The position numbers and the translations under genes are program-made. Below, piece after piece: positions 9,177 through 17,535 of a DNA stretch of 64,000 nt (position 1 is the first letter of the stretch; each line of letters opens with the position of its first letter). Under the pieces are notes generated by a model. That model did not search any database, was not told the DNA's origin, and saw only the letters and a list, made by a program, of their open reading frames with translations. The DNA is from Nocardioides sp. Arc9.136 (lineage in GTDB: Bacteria > Actinomycetota > Actinomycetes > Propionibacteriales > Nocardioidaceae), in the NCBI RefSeq assembly GCF_030506255.1, contig NZ_CP113431.1, positions 3,793,001 to 3,857,000 of the forward strand, in the 5' to 3' direction.

Positions 9177-9746
9177 TCAATCCGGGGTCGTCAGCGCCTC
9201 GAGCAGGCGTACGTCGTCCTCGCCGGCGACCCGGCGGGCCGACGGCGGCGCGTCGGCGAGCTCCACCACGAACCGGGCGCGGAGGTCCTCGACCAGCTCG
9301 GCGAAGTCCAGCGACGGCAGGCCCTCCAGCTGCGCCACGGCGCTCGCCGGGAGCACGACCGGCGAGGCGACCGCGACCAGGCCGGCGCGGTCGACCGTCG
9401 CGCCGACGAACCCGTCGGCCGACTCCTTGACGGTGTCGGTCACCGGCCGGGTGCCGACCACGACGACGTCGCGCTCCACCGCGCGGGCCAGGCAGGCCGC
9501 GATGAAGTCCGCGGGTGTCATCGGGCACAGCGCGTCGTGCAGCACCAGGGGCTCGCCGGCGTCGACCAGCCCGGCCCACTCGGTGCCGATGTCGACCAGC
9601 GTCACCCCGGCCTCGGCGAGCGCCCAGGACGCCGCGACCACCAGGCCCTCGCCGTGGACGAGCGCGAACGGGAGCGAGCCCCGTCCGGCCTCCACCACCG
9701 TGCCGAGCGCTGCGGGCGCACCGTCCTGCTCCTCGTCCCAGTCCAC
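9177..9746 (-). CDS. Degenerate IspD paralogue (probable pseudoenzyme)
   Basis: 189 aa. The C-terminal two-thirds align by eye to IspD: HDALCPMTP (for HDAARPL), RPVTDTVKE, VASPVVLPASAV (for VQTPQ), and RRVAGEDDVRLLEAL (for NLKITTPEDLALAEAL). The N-terminal CTP-binding AAGxGxRxG...PK loop is absent, so cytidylyltransferase activity is unlikely. The GTG start is 6 nt after minus-strand TAGGGT (9753-9758). It has the same orientation as carD and lies directly downstream of it, the place ispD occupies in mycobacteria. It is convergent with the intact ispD, 20 bp away. The role could be regulatory or heteromeric, or the gene is decaying. Confidence 0.75.
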   Translation of the reverse strand: MDWDEEQDGAPAALGTVVEAGRGSLPFALVHGEGLVVAASWALAEAGVTLVDIGTEWAGLVDAGEPLVLHDALCPMTPADFIAACLARAVERDVVVVGTRPVTDTVKESADGFVGATVDRAGLVAVASPVVLPASAVAQLEGLPSLDFAELVEDLRARFVVELADAPPSARRVAGEDDVRLLEALTTPD

Positions 9747-9807
9747 GCCCCGACCCTAGGCCGCTGGCCCGCACCGGGGCCGGGTCGGGACGGGCCCCGG
9801 GACGCGA

Positions 9808-9839
9808 CGAGGCCCCCGGGTGGTCACCCGGGGGCCTCG
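9808..9839 (-). terminator. Hairpin downstream of carD
   Basis: Perfect 14-bp stem with a GGTC tetraloop, about 47-78 nt after the carD stop codon. No T-run follows on either strand, as usual for high-GC actinobacterial terminators. It separates carD from the IspD-like gene. Confidence 0.75.
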
Positions 9840-9885
9840 ATCGATCAGCTGGTCGGCCGGCTGCTGGGCCGGCCGCGGTGGTGCG

Positions 9886-10371
9886 TCAGGAGGCGAGGAC
9901 CTCGTCGAGCATGGCCTCGGCCTTGTCCTCGTTGGTCTTCTCGGCGAGCGCGAGCTCGGAGACCAGGATCTGGCGCGCCTTGGCGAGCATCCGCTTCTCG
10001 CCCGCGGACAGGCCACGGTCGCGCTCGCGGCGCCACAGGTCGCGCACGACCTCGGCGACCTTCATGACGTCGCCGCTGTGCAGCTTCTCCAGGTTGGCCT
10101 TGTAGCGGCGCGACCAGTTGGTCGGCTCCTCGACGTGCGCGGCACGCAGCACGTCGAACACGCGGTCCAGGCCGTCCTTGTCCACGACGTCGCGGACGCC
10201 GACGAGGTCGAGGTTGCACGCAGGAACGCGCACGACCAGGTCCTGCTGGGCGACGATCCGCAGGACGAGGTACTGCCGGTCCTCTCCCTTGATGGTCCGC
10301 ATCTCGATGTCCTCGATGACAGCGGCCCCGTGGTTCGGGTAAACAACCGTTTCGCCGACGGTGAAAGTCAT
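9886..10371 (-). CDS. carD: CarD-family transcriptional regulator
   Basis: RNA-polymerase-binding protein that stabilises the open promoter complex, notably at rRNA promoters. 161 aa, the usual length. The N-terminal Tudor-like RNAP-interaction domain ([21 protein letters not shown]) and the C-terminal DNA-binding helices with the conserved Trp ([16 protein letters not shown]) are intact. An ATG follows an AGGAAGGGG Shine-Dalgarno (10382-10390). A hairpin terminator follows the gene. Confidence 0.97.
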   Translation of the reverse strand: MTFTVGETVVYPNHGAAVIEDIEMRTIKGEDRQYLVLRIVAQQDLVVRVPACNLDLVGVRDVVDKDGLDRVFDVLRAAHVEEPTNWSRRYKANLEKLHSGDVMKVAEVVRDLWRRERDRGLSAGEKRMLAKARQILVSELALAEKTNEDKAEAMLDEVLAS

Positions 10372-10398
10372 ATGTCAGGTACCCCTTCCTAGGGCACC

Positions 10399-10404
10399 AT
10401 CTTA
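10399..10404 (-). promoter_or_regulatory. Putative carD -10 element
   Basis: TAAGAT on the minus strand, about 28 nt upstream of the carD ATG, leaves a short 5' UTR carrying the AGGAAGGGG ribosome-binding site. No convincing -35 TTGACA is seen, as is common for actinobacterial housekeeping promoters. Confidence 0.5.
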
Positions 10405-10582
10405 ACACGCGTCTGGACCACCCGGATCAGCGTTGTTGCAGGTCAGAGCCACAATCCGGTCTTGACAAGGCACGGGGCGATGTGCAGGCGGTAGCCCCGC
10501 GGAGGCCACCGGGAACCACGAAACCGCAGGTGAACCGCGTGGTTCGCCCGTTCCCGGAGGTGACGCAGGCGATACTGCCGCC

Positions 10583-11494
10583 ATGGCGAAGAGGGAGCGC
10601 TTCCGGCGCCGAAGTGGTACTGCCGGGGCCGAGCAGACGGGTTCCGTGGCGCTCGAGGAGCCCGTCGAGGGTCCCGTCGACGAGCCCGTCACCCAGCCGA
10701 CTGCGGCGAGCACCCGTGCCACCGGAGCCACCGCTGTCGCCGCACCCGCCGAGCCGCGGCCCGCGGGCGACGTACGCCGCCGGCGCGGGCTGCGCGACCT
10801 GGAGCCGCTGCTGCTCGTCCAGGCGAGCCACCCGCGGCAGGCCGTCCTCACCGCCCTCGGCATCGCCGCCTGCGCGGCCCTGGCGGGGCGGGAGCTGCGC
10901 GAGGTCGGCGTGGTCCTCGCGACCGTGCTCGTCGGCCAGGCCGTGCTGGGCTGGCACAACGACATCGTCGACCGCCGCCGCGACGCGCGCCACGACCTGC
11001 CGGGCAAGCCGGTGGCCCAGGAGCGGCTGGAGCCGGGGTCGGTGTGGTTCGCGATCGCGTGCGCCGTGCTCCTCCTGGTCCCGCTGTCCATCACCACCGG
11101 CATCACGGCGGGCAGCGCCTACCTGCTCTCGGTCGCGATCGGTCTGCTCGGCAATGTCGTGCTGCGCCGGGGCCTGCTGTCGTGGGTGCCGTGGGCGGCG
11201 TCGTACGCGCTCTACCCGGCCTACCTCTCCTACGGCGGCTGGGGCGGGCAGCACGAGGGCAACCCGCCCGAGGTCGCGATGGTCGCGCTGTTCGCCCTGC
11301 TGGGCATCGGCGTGCACGTGCTGCGCGCGCTGTGGGGCCTCGTGCCGGACAACAAGGACGGCTGGAGCTACCTGCCGCTGCGGCTCGGCCTGCGCCTGGG
11401 CGCCGCCCGCCTGCTCACCCTGGTGTCGGTCTACCTCGGAATCGTGCTGGTGGCCCTCGCCTTCGCCGGCACCTCGGTCGGACTGGCCCGGTAG
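10583..11494 (+). CDS. UbiA-family membrane prenyltransferase
   Basis: 303 aa. A ~65-aa charged, low-complexity N-terminus precedes about seven hydrophobic segments. The first Asp-rich motif [13 protein letters not shown] and the second DNKDGWSY bind the prenyl diphosphate through Mg2+. GKPVAQ after the first motif is typical of UbiA proteins. Attaches a prenyl chain to an acceptor in the membrane; the acceptor (quinone precursor or other lipid) is not indicated by neighbours. Divergent from carD. Confidence 0.88.
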   Translation: MAKRERFRRRSGTAGAEQTGSVALEEPVEGPVDEPVTQPTAASTRATGATAVAAPAEPRPAGDVRRRRGLRDLEPLLLVQASHPRQAVLTALGIAACAALAGRELREVGVVLATVLVGQAVLGWHNDIVDRRRDARHDLPGKPVAQERLEPGSVWFAIACAVLLLVPLSITTGITAGSAYLLSVAIGLLGNVVLRRGLLSWVPWAASYALYPAYLSYGGWGGQHEGNPPEVAMVALFALLGIGVHVLRALWGLVPDNKDGWSYLPLRLGLRLGAARLLTLVSVYLGIVLVALAFAGTSVGLAR

Positions 11495-11548
11495 CCACCG
11501 CTAGGCTGAGGGCCACCTTTGGCCGCTCACCCTGCGAGGCTCCAGAAC

Positions 11549-12136
11549 ATGCTGCTCCGACGCAACACCGCGCTCGCCCTCGGCGCGCTCGTGCTGACCG
11601 TCCCCGCCCTCGGCTCGTGCGGGTTCAACTACGCGACCGACCGGGTGACCAACTACTCCAACACCGCGAACGAGCGGTCCGCGGACGTCGACGTGGTGGG
11701 CGCGGTCATCGTGTCCGAGGCGGCCGGCAGCGGCACGTTCCTCGCCACGCTGTCGAACAACCCGGAGGCCGACGAGGACACCCTCGAGGCGATCTCCGGT
11801 GGTTCCGGCGTCGAGCTCGAGGCCGCGGACTTCGAGCCCTACGAGATCGCCGAGGGCGGTCTGGTCTCGATGCTGCAGGAGGGTGGCGTCCGCGTCACCG
11901 GCGACTTCGAGCCCGGCGACTTCGTCCCGCTGACCCTGGAGTTCGGCAACGGCGAGTCGGTCGAGCTCACCGTCCCGGTTCACCCCGCGTGCGACGAGTA
12001 CGAGGGCCTCGACGACGCCCCGCAGGCCGACGGCGCCGCCTCGACCACCGAGGCCGAGCCTTACGACTGCGAGGGCGTCTCCGTCCAGGACCCGGGCCAC
12101 GAGGGCTCCGAGGCGCCGGAGACGGAGTCGGAGTGA
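11549..12136 (+). CDS. Lipoprotein, possibly PCu(A)C-like fold
   Basis: 195 aa with an N-terminal RR, hydrophobic stretch and lipobox LGSC, so a membrane-anchored lipoprotein. The body ([25 protein letters not shown], later [20 protein letters not shown]) has the strand pattern of the PCu(A)C/DUF461 copper-chaperone fold, but the Met/His copper ligands are not evident, so this is a weak structural guess. A TAGGCT -10 near 11501 gives a ~36-nt leader with a GAGG site. The TGA overlaps the gpmA start (GTGA). Confidence 0.7.
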   Translation: MLLRRNTALALGALVLTVPALGSCGFNYATDRVTNYSNTANERSADVDVVGAVIVSEAAGSGTFLATLSNNPEADEDTLEAISGGSGVELEAADFEPYEIAEGGLVSMLQEGGVRVTGDFEPGDFVPLTLEFGNGESVELTVPVHPACDEYEGLDDAPQADGAASTTEAEPYDCEGVSVQDPGHEGSEAPETESE

Positions 12137-12873
12137 CCTACCGCCTCGTCCTGCTCCGCCACGGCGAGAGCGAGTGGAACGCCAAGAACCTCTTCACCGG
12201 CTGGGTCGACGTCAACCTCACCGAGAAGGGCCGCGGCGAAGCCGTCCGCGGCGGTGAGCTGATGCGCGAGGCCGGCGTGCTGCCCGACGTCGTGCACACC
12301 TCGCTGCAGCGACGCGCGATCAACACCGCCTGCCTGGCCCTCGACGCGGCCGACCGGCACTGGATCCCGGTGCGGCGCTCGTGGCGGCTCAACGAGCGCC
12401 ACTACGGCGCCCTGCAGGGCAAGGACAAGAAGCAGACCCTCGAGGAGTTCGGCGAGGAGCAGTTCATGCTCTGGCGCCGCTCCTTCGACGTCCCGCCGCC
12501 GCCGCTGGCCGACGACGCCGAGTACTCCCAGGTCGGGCTCCCCCAGTACGCCGACCTCGGCGAGGAGATGCCCCGCACCGAGTGCCTCAAGGATGTCATC
12601 GCGCGGTTCCTGCCGTACTGGGAGTCGTCGATCGTCCCGGACCTCCGCGCGGGCCACACGGTGCTCGTCGCCGCCCACGGCAACTCGCTGCGCGCGCTGG
12701 TCAAGCACCTGGACCGGATCAGCGACGAGGACATCGCCGGGCTGAACATCCCCACCGGCATGCCGATGCTCTACGAGCTCGACGAGGACCTGCGTCCGGC
12801 CGCCCCGGGCCGCTACCTCGACCCCGAGGCCGCCGCCGCTGCTGCGGCCGCCGTCGCCAACCAGGGCCGCTGA
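12133..12873 (+). CDS. gpmA: 2,3-bisphosphoglycerate-dependent phosphoglycerate mutase
   Basis: Interconverts 3- and 2-phosphoglycerate in glycolysis. 246 aa. The phosphohistidine motif [10 protein letters not shown] at the N-terminus, [11 protein letters not shown], the long [12 protein letters not shown] loop and the second catalytic His in [10 protein letters not shown] are all present. An Ala-rich tail ends the protein. GTG start overlaps the lipoprotein TGA. In mycobacteria gpm1 lies beside senX3-regX3, and the same neighbourhood is kept here. Confidence 0.96.
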   Translation: MTYRLVLLRHGESEWNAKNLFTGWVDVNLTEKGRGEAVRGGELMREAGVLPDVVHTSLQRRAINTACLALDAADRHWIPVRRSWRLNERHYGALQGKDKKQTLEEFGEEQFMLWRRSFDVPPPPLADDAEYSQVGLPQYADLGEEMPRTECLKDVIARFLPYWESSIVPDLRAGHTVLVAAHGNSLRALVKHLDRISDEDIAGLNIPTGMPMLYELDEDLRPAAPGRYLDPEAAAAAAAAVANQGR

Positions 12874-12901
12874 CCGCTCGGCGGTTCCGGGCTCGTCGGC
12901 A

Positions 12902-12997
12902 GGGGTAGTCCGGCACCGGGGCGCCCTCGTGGGGTTAGTCCGCCACGAGCGCGTCCTCGCCGGCCTCGGCGAGGGCCCGGGTGTGCCGGACTACCCC
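12902..12997. repeat. Branched inverted-repeat element between gpmA and phoU
   Basis: Perfect 15-bp outer arms GGGGTAGTCCGGCAC (12902-12916) and GTGCCGGACTACCCC (12983-12997). They enclose two further stems: 12926-12932/12943-12949 (CTCGTGG) and 12955-12961/12968-12974 (CCTCGCC). A third, direct copy of the arm motif (GGGGTTAGTCCGCCAC) lies inside at 12931. Folded as RNA it gives a multi-branch structure between two convergent genes, so it may serve as a bidirectional terminator. Confidence 0.7.
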
Positions 12998-13037
12998 GAC
13001 GGCCGCGCCACCCCCGCGCCGCCGCCGGGCCAGGAGG

Positions 13038-13694
13038 TCAGGCCGTGACGGAGTGCGGGTTGTCGCCGGTGACGACGAAGACCACCCGGTTCGCGACCGA
13101 GACGGCGTGGTCGGCGATCCGCTCGTAGTACCGCCCGAGCAGGGCGACGTCGACGGCCGCCTCCACCCCGTGCTGCCAGTCGTCGGCGAGCAGCTCGGAG
13201 AAGCTGCGCCGGCGGAGCTGGTCCATCTCCTCGTCGTCGCGGCCCAGCGCGATCGCGGCGGCGACGTCGCGGCGGGTGATGATCTGGGCGACCCGGCGGA
13301 CCATGTCCTCGGCGACCGTCGCCATCCGCTCGATGGTGGGGCGCACCTCGTCGGGCACCGCGACACCGGGCACGCGCAGCCTGGCAATCTTCGCGACGTG
13401 GACCGACAGGTCGCCCATCCGCTCCAGCTCGGTGACCATCCGCAGCGCCGCGACGACCGTGCGCAGGTCGCCGGCCACCGGCGCCTGCAGGGAGAGCAGC
13501 TGGAACGCCGCCTCCTCGACCTCCTCGCGCTGCCGGTCGATCTCGGCGTCGCCGCTGATGACCGCCTCGGCGACCTCGGCGTCGCCGGTGAGCAACGACC
13601 GGGTCGCCTCGCGGACCGCCTGCTCGACCCGGCCGCAGATGCCGGCGAGGTCGACGAAGACGGACTCGAGCTGGTCGTGGAAGGCGTCGCGCAT
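13038..13694 (-). CDS. phoU: Phosphate-signalling complex protein PhoU
   Basis: 218 aa, two PhoU three-helix repeats. The sequences ERMGDLSVHVAKIARL in repeat 1 and ERIADHAVSVANRVVFVVTG in repeat 2 carry the metal-binding E/D-rich helices. PhoU restrains the phosphate sensor kinase and Pst transporter when phosphate is plentiful. ATG start (MRDAFHDQLE) chosen because it opens the domain; an upstream extension would run through the PHO box. Divergent from senX3-regX3, the arrangement known from Streptomyces phoU/phoRP. Confidence 0.95.
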   Translation of the reverse strand: MRDAFHDQLESVFVDLAGICGRVEQAVREATRSLLTGDAEVAEAVISGDAEIDRQREEVEEAAFQLLSLQAPVAGDLRTVVAALRMVTELERMGDLSVHVAKIARLRVPGVAVPDEVRPTIERMATVAEDMVRRVAQIITRRDVAAAIALGRDDEEMDQLRRRSFSELLADDWQHGVEAAVDVALLGRYYERIADHAVSVANRVVFVVTGDNPHSVTA

Positions 13695-13734
13695 GTGACC
13701 GAGGGTGGGGCACGGTACGCAACGAGGGAGGGTG

Positions 13735-13756
13735 ATGGGGTGAACGCGGGGTGAAC
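13735..13756 (-). promoter_or_regulatory. PHO box (RegX3/PhoP-type direct repeat)
   Basis: Read on the minus strand, two adjacent 11-bp units GTTCACCCCGC and GTTCACCCCAT match the actinobacterial PHO-box unit GTTCACCC. They lie 41 nt upstream of phoU and about 60 nt upstream of senX3, so the site can serve autoregulation in both directions. Confidence 0.8.
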
Positions 13757-13816
13757 GTTCCCCGACCGAGGCCTCGGACGGCGAGGGCACGGTCGGGCGA
13801 GCCGTACGATCGCACC

Positions 13817-14986
13817 GTGGACCCGACGATGCAGGCGTTCCTCGCCGCCATCATCGGGGCCGTCGTCGGTGGCGCGGCGGTGCTGGCCTGGTCGGTCAGC
13901 GAGCGCCAGCAGCAGCGGGTCCCCGCGGCCGACGAGCCCGTCGTGCCTCCGGGCGTGGCCACCGTCCTGTCGGTCCTGCGCAGCAGCGCGGTCGTCGTCG
14001 ACGAGTCCGACGTCGTCCTCAAGGCCAGCGCGCCGGCGTACTCCATGGGCCTGGTGCGCGGCACCGTGCTCACCTCCGACGAGCTCGCCGACCTGGTGCG
14101 CCAGGTCCGCCGCGACGGCCAGATCCGCGAGACCGAGCTGCTGATCGCCCGCAGCGGCGTCCCGCCCCGCAACGTCACCGCCCGCGTCGCCCCCCTGGGC
14201 TCGCGGCTGGTCCTCGTGCTCGTCGAGGACCGCACGCGGGAGCGTCGCGTGGAGGCGGTACGGCGCGACTTCGTCGCCAACGTCAGCCACGAGCTGAAGA
14301 CCCCCGTCGGCGCGATCCGGCTGCTGGCCGAGGCGGTCGGCGAGGCCGCGGACGACCCGGAGGCGGTGATCCGGTTCTCCGACCGGATGCTGGTCGAGAG
14401 CGAGCGGCTCGGCCAGCTCGTCCAGCAGATCATCGAGCTCTCGCGGCTGCAGGGCGACGACCCCCTCGAAGCCCCCCAGCCGGTCGCGGTCGACGAGGTC
14501 ATCGGGGTCGCGGTCGACACCAGCGCGATCGACGCCGACGCCAAGCGGATCACCGTCGTCAGCGGCGGCACCACCGGCCTGCGGGTGCTGGGCAACGCCG
14601 AGCAGGTGACCGCCGCGGTCTCCAACCTGGTCGCGAACGCCGTGTCGTACTCCGACCCGGACTCCACCGTCCTGGTCACCACCAAGGCCACCGACGGGAT
14701 GGTCGAGGTCTCGGTCGTCGACCAGGGCATCGGCATCCCCACCGAGGAGATCGACCGGATCTTCGAGCGCTTCTACCGCGTCGACCCCGCCCGCCACCGG
14801 TCCACCGGCGGCACGGGCCTGGGGTTGTCCATCGTCAAGCACGTCGCCGCCACCCACGGTGGCGAGGTGCGTGTCTGGTCGGTCGAGGGGCAGGGGTCGA
14901 CGTTCACGCTGACCCTGCCCCAGCACACCGACCAGCACATGTCCGAGCCCCTCATCGGGGGCCTGAACCAGGAGGACCGCCCGTGA
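13817..14986 (+). CDS. senX3: Phosphate sensor histidine kinase SenX3-like
   Basis: 389 aa. One N-terminal membrane helix (about 5-27), a PAS-like region, a HisKA domain with phospho-acceptor H158 (NVSHELKTP), and a HATPase domain with N box (NLVANAVSYSD), G1 (DQGIGIP), F box (FERFYRVD) and G2 (GGTGLGLSIV). Phosphorylates RegX3 under phosphate limitation. GTG start 6 nt after TACGAT (13805-13810), a leaderless pattern; ATG 13829 is an alternative. Stop overlaps regX3 (GTGA). Confidence 0.95.
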   Translation: MDPTMQAFLAAIIGAVVGGAAVLAWSVSERQQQRVPAADEPVVPPGVATVLSVLRSSAVVVDESDVVLKASAPAYSMGLVRGTVLTSDELADLVRQVRRDGQIRETELLIARSGVPPRNVTARVAPLGSRLVLVLVEDRTRERRVEAVRRDFVANVSHELKTPVGAIRLLAEAVGEAADDPEAVIRFSDRMLVESERLGQLVQQIIELSRLQGDDPLEAPQPVAVDEVIGVAVDTSAIDADAKRITVVSGGTTGLRVLGNAEQVTAAVSNLVANAVSYSDPDSTVLVTTKATDGMVEVSVVDQGIGIPTEEIDRIFERFYRVDPARHRSTGGTGLGLSIVKHVAATHGGEVRVWSVEGQGSTFTLTLPQHTDQHMSEPLIGGLNQEDRP

Positions 14987-15660
14987 CCCGGGTACTCGTC
15001 GTCGAGGATGAGGAGAGCTACAGCGATGCTCTCTCCTACATGCTGCGCAAGGAGGGCTTCGAGGTCGCCGTCGCGGCCGACGGCCACGCAGCGATCTCGG
15101 AGTTCGACCGCAACGGCGCCGACATCGTGCTGCTGGACCTGATGCTCCCGGGCATCCCCGGGACCGAGGTGTGCCGCACGATCCGGCAGACCAGCAACGT
15201 GCCGGTGATCATGGTGAGCGCCAAGGACGACGAGGTCGACAAGGTGGTCGGGCTCGAGCTCGGCGCCGACGACTACGTCACCAAGCCCTACTCCCCCCGC
15301 GAGCTCGTCGCCCGGATCCGGGCCGTGCTCCGGCGCGGCACGGAGCCCGACCTGGCCCCCGCCACGCTGGAGGCGGGGCCGGTGCGGATGGACGTCGAGC
15401 GCCACGTCGTCACCGTCGACGGGCAGGAGCAGCGGCTGCCGCTCAAGGAGTTCGAGCTGCTGGAGATGTTCCTGCGCAACCCCGGCCGGGTGCTCACCCG
15501 CGGGCAGCTGATCGACCGGGTCTGGGGCTCGGACTACGTCGGGGACACCAAGACCCTCGACGTCCACGTCAAGCGGCTGCGCGCCAAGCTCGAGCCGGAC
15601 CCGGGCGAGCCGAAATACCTCGTCACCGTGCGCGGGCTGGGCTACAAGCTCGACCTCTAG
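14983..15660 (+). CDS. regX3: Phosphate response regulator RegX3-like (OmpR/PhoB family)
   Basis: 225 aa. The receiver domain has acidic pocket residues (VVEDEE), phospho-acceptor D52 (LLDLMLPG), switch Thr/Ser (MVSAKDD) and Lys (YVTKPYSPREL). The C-terminal winged helix (RHVVTVDGQEQRLPLKEFELLEMFL to VRGLGYKLDL) binds DNA. Start GTG overlaps the senX3 stop, so kinase and regulator are translationally coupled. The PHO box between phoU and senX3 is the expected autoregulatory target. Confidence 0.95.
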   Translation: MTRVLVVEDEESYSDALSYMLRKEGFEVAVAADGHAAISEFDRNGADIVLLDLMLPGIPGTEVCRTIRQTSNVPVIMVSAKDDEVDKVVGLELGADDYVTKPYSPRELVARIRAVLRRGTEPDLAPATLEAGPVRMDVERHVVTVDGQEQRLPLKEFELLEMFLRNPGRVLTRGQLIDRVWGSDYVGDTKTLDVHVKRLRAKLEPDPGEPKYLVTVRGLGYKLDL

Positions 15661-15773
15661 GCCGGCGGCCTCTCGGAGCGCTGACCGGCCTCGAACGCCC
15701 GGCCGACGGCGACGGCGAGCGGGACCACCAGCACCAGCCAGGACGCCGCCAGCGCCGTGAGGATCCACCACAT
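15657..15773 (-). CDS. Small single-pass membrane protein
   Basis: 38 aa beginning MWWILTALAASWLVLVVPLAVAV, a clear transmembrane helix, then a short charged tail ending SERPPA. The stop overlaps the regX3 stop by 3 bp on the opposite strand. No family recognised. The high hydrophobicity and compact design argue for a real gene, but the size keeps confidence low. An in-frame upstream extension is rich in Arg and Pro and looks non-coding. Confidence 0.45.
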   Translation of the reverse strand: MWWILTALAASWLVLVVPLAVAVGRAFEAGQRSERPPA

Positions 15774-15931
15774 GCCGGCCTGATCGGCACCGGACGGGGC
15801 CCGCTGAGCCGAACCCCTGCGCGGCCCTGGCCGGACCAGTCCACCCCTCGTGCCCGGCGGTGGCGGCCGATCGCGCATCGACGTCCGATATCCGCGTGTC
15901 GCCGGGGCCGGACCGTCCCTAGGCTTGCGCG

Positions 15932-16879
15932 GTGACGACCCGTACGACGACTTCCGCCTCCCCCGCCCCGACCACGCCGACCGCCGGACCCGCCTGGCTC
16001 CCGGTCGCCGCGGTCGGCGTGACGCTGGTGCTGTGGGCCTCGGCGTTCGTCGCGATCCGCCACCTCGCCGACGACTTCGGGCCCGGCTCGCTCTCCCTCG
16101 GCCGGCTGGTGGTCGGCGCCGTGGCGCTCAGCCTCTTCGTGGTCGGCCGCCGGCTGCCGCGCCCGACGATTCGGCAGTGGGTGTCGCTGCTGACGATCGG
16201 CGTGCTCTGGTACGGCGTCTACAACGTCGCCCTCAACGCCGGCGAGCACCGCGTCGACGCCGGCACCGCGGTCATGCTGATCCAGGTCTCGCCGGTGCTG
16301 ATCGCCCTGCTGGCTGCGGTGTTCCTCTCCGAGCGGTTCACCGTCTACCTCGGGCTGGGCCTGGCGCTGGCCTTCGGCGGCGTCGCGGTCATCGCCCTGT
16401 CGACCTCGGAGGCCGACGACCGCGATCCCCTCGGCGTGGTCCTCTGCCTGGTCGCCGCACTGGTCTACTCGATCAGCCTGGTGCTGCAGAAGCCGCTCGT
16501 CGCCCGCCTCTCGGCCCTCCACGTCACCTGGCTGGCGTGCACCATCGGCGCGGTCGCCTGCCTGCCCTGGGCCGGGCAGCTGGTCCGGGAGGTCGGCGAC
16601 GCCCCGACCAGCTCGGTGCTGTGGGTGGTCTACCTCGGGGTCTTCCCGACCGCGATCGCGTTCACGACGTACGCCTTCGCGCTGCAGCACATGACCGCCT
16701 CCAGCCTGGGCATCACGACCTACCTCGTCCCGCCGATCACCATCGTGCTCAGTGTGCTGCTGCTCTCCGAGGCCCCGCCCACCATGGCCTACGTCGGCGG
16801 CGTGCTCGCCCTCGTCGGCGTCGCCGTCGCCCGCCGCAAGCCGCGCTCGGTCGTCCAGGAGCCGGCTGCCGCGGCGTGA
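15932..16879 (+). CDS. EamA-family (DMT superfamily) transporter
   Basis: 315 aa with ten hydrophobic segments in two EamA repeats (first starting VGVTLVLWASAFVAIRHLAD, second around GVVLCLVAALVYSISLVLQKP). Members export amino acids, metabolites or drugs; the substrate is not predictable. GTG start 6 nt after TAGGCT (15920-15925), leaderless. The gene ends 22 bp before a long palindromic repeat element. Confidence 0.9.
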   Translation: MTTRTTTSASPAPTTPTAGPAWLPVAAVGVTLVLWASAFVAIRHLADDFGPGSLSLGRLVVGAVALSLFVVGRRLPRPTIRQWVSLLTIGVLWYGVYNVALNAGEHRVDAGTAVMLIQVSPVLIALLAAVFLSERFTVYLGLGLALAFGGVAVIALSTSEADDRDPLGVVLCLVAALVYSISLVLQKPLVARLSALHVTWLACTIGAVACLPWAGQLVREVGDAPTSSVLWVVYLGVFPTAIAFTTYAFALQHMTASSLGITTYLVPPITIVLSVLLLSEAPPTMAYVGGVLALVGVAVARRKPRSVVQEPAAAA

Positions 16880-16901
16880 CCCGGGTCGCCGGTGCCGCAC
16901 G

Positions 16902-16992
16902 AATCGTTCAATTGTCGAGTTCCGACGGCGTGGAAGCGCTCCCACCGGGCTGCGGGCCGCCGCAATCGCGCAATTGAACGATTGCGACGGCC
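16902..16992. repeat. Palindromic element with ATCGTTCAATTG arms and LacI-operator-like core (copy 1)
   Basis: 13-bp perfect terminal arms AATCGTTCAATTG (16902-16914) and CAATTGAACGATT (16971-16983). Inside, 16930-16945 is GTGGAAGCGCTCCCAC, 15/16 identical to the operator upstream of the beta-glucosidase gene. AAGCGCT lies at the same distance from the left arm as in the second copy at 32645-32724; this copy carries about 10 extra bases in its right half. A local 14-bp stem (16955-16968/16979-16992) can form as an alternative fold. It sits between convergent EamA and YbjN-like genes. Confidence 0.8.
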
Positions 16993-17013
16993 CGAGGACA
17001 CGAGCGCGGAGCC

Positions 17014-17535
17014 TCAGCCCAGGCTGCCGGGCCCGACGTCCGGCTCGGCGCCGGACTCGAGCCACCCGCGGAACGCCTCGAGGTTGCGGGTGGACTCCCC
17101 GCGCAGCTTGCGCCACTCCCACTCCTTGCGGATGGAGGAGGCGAAGCCGAGCTCGAGGATCGCGTTGAAGGACTCGTCGGCGTAGGACAGCACCGAGCCG
17201 AGCAGCCGGTCGAGCTCGTCGGGGGTGACCGAGGAGAGCGGCAGCCGGCCGTCGAGGTAGATGTCGCCGGTGCGGTCGACGGCGAAGGAGACGGCGTACA
17301 TCCGCAGGTTGCGCTCGAGCAGCCAGCGGTAGACCCGCTCGTGGTTCTCGTCGGGGTTGCGGCAGACGAAGGCGTGCACGCCGAGCGCGTGCTCCCCCAC
17401 GTCGAGGCGGACCGCGGTCTGCAGCTTCTTCTCCCCGGGCAGGGTGAAGGAGAAGAGGCCCTCGCGGGTCTCCTCGAACTCCAGCTCGTTCTCGGCCAGG
17501 TAGGACCGGACGGTCCCGGCGACCTGCTCGTTCAC
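17014..17535 (-). CDS. YbjN-domain protein (T3SS-chaperone-like fold)
   Basis: 173 aa. YbjN fold as in mycobacterial Rv0487: [75 protein letters not shown]. The GTG start overlaps the mshA stop (GTGA), so it is the second gene of the mshA operon, as in mycobacteria (Rv0486-Rv0487). Function unknown; the fold suggests a chaperone or regulatory partner. Confidence 0.85.
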   Translation of the reverse strand: MNEQVAGTVRSYLAENELEFEETREGLFSFTLPGEKKLQTAVRLDVGEHALGVHAFVCRNPDENHERVYRWLLERNLRMYAVSFAVDRTGDIYLDGRLPLSSVTPDELDRLLGSVLSYADESFNAILELGFASSIRKEWEWRKLRGESTRNLEAFRGWLESGAEPDVGPGSLG

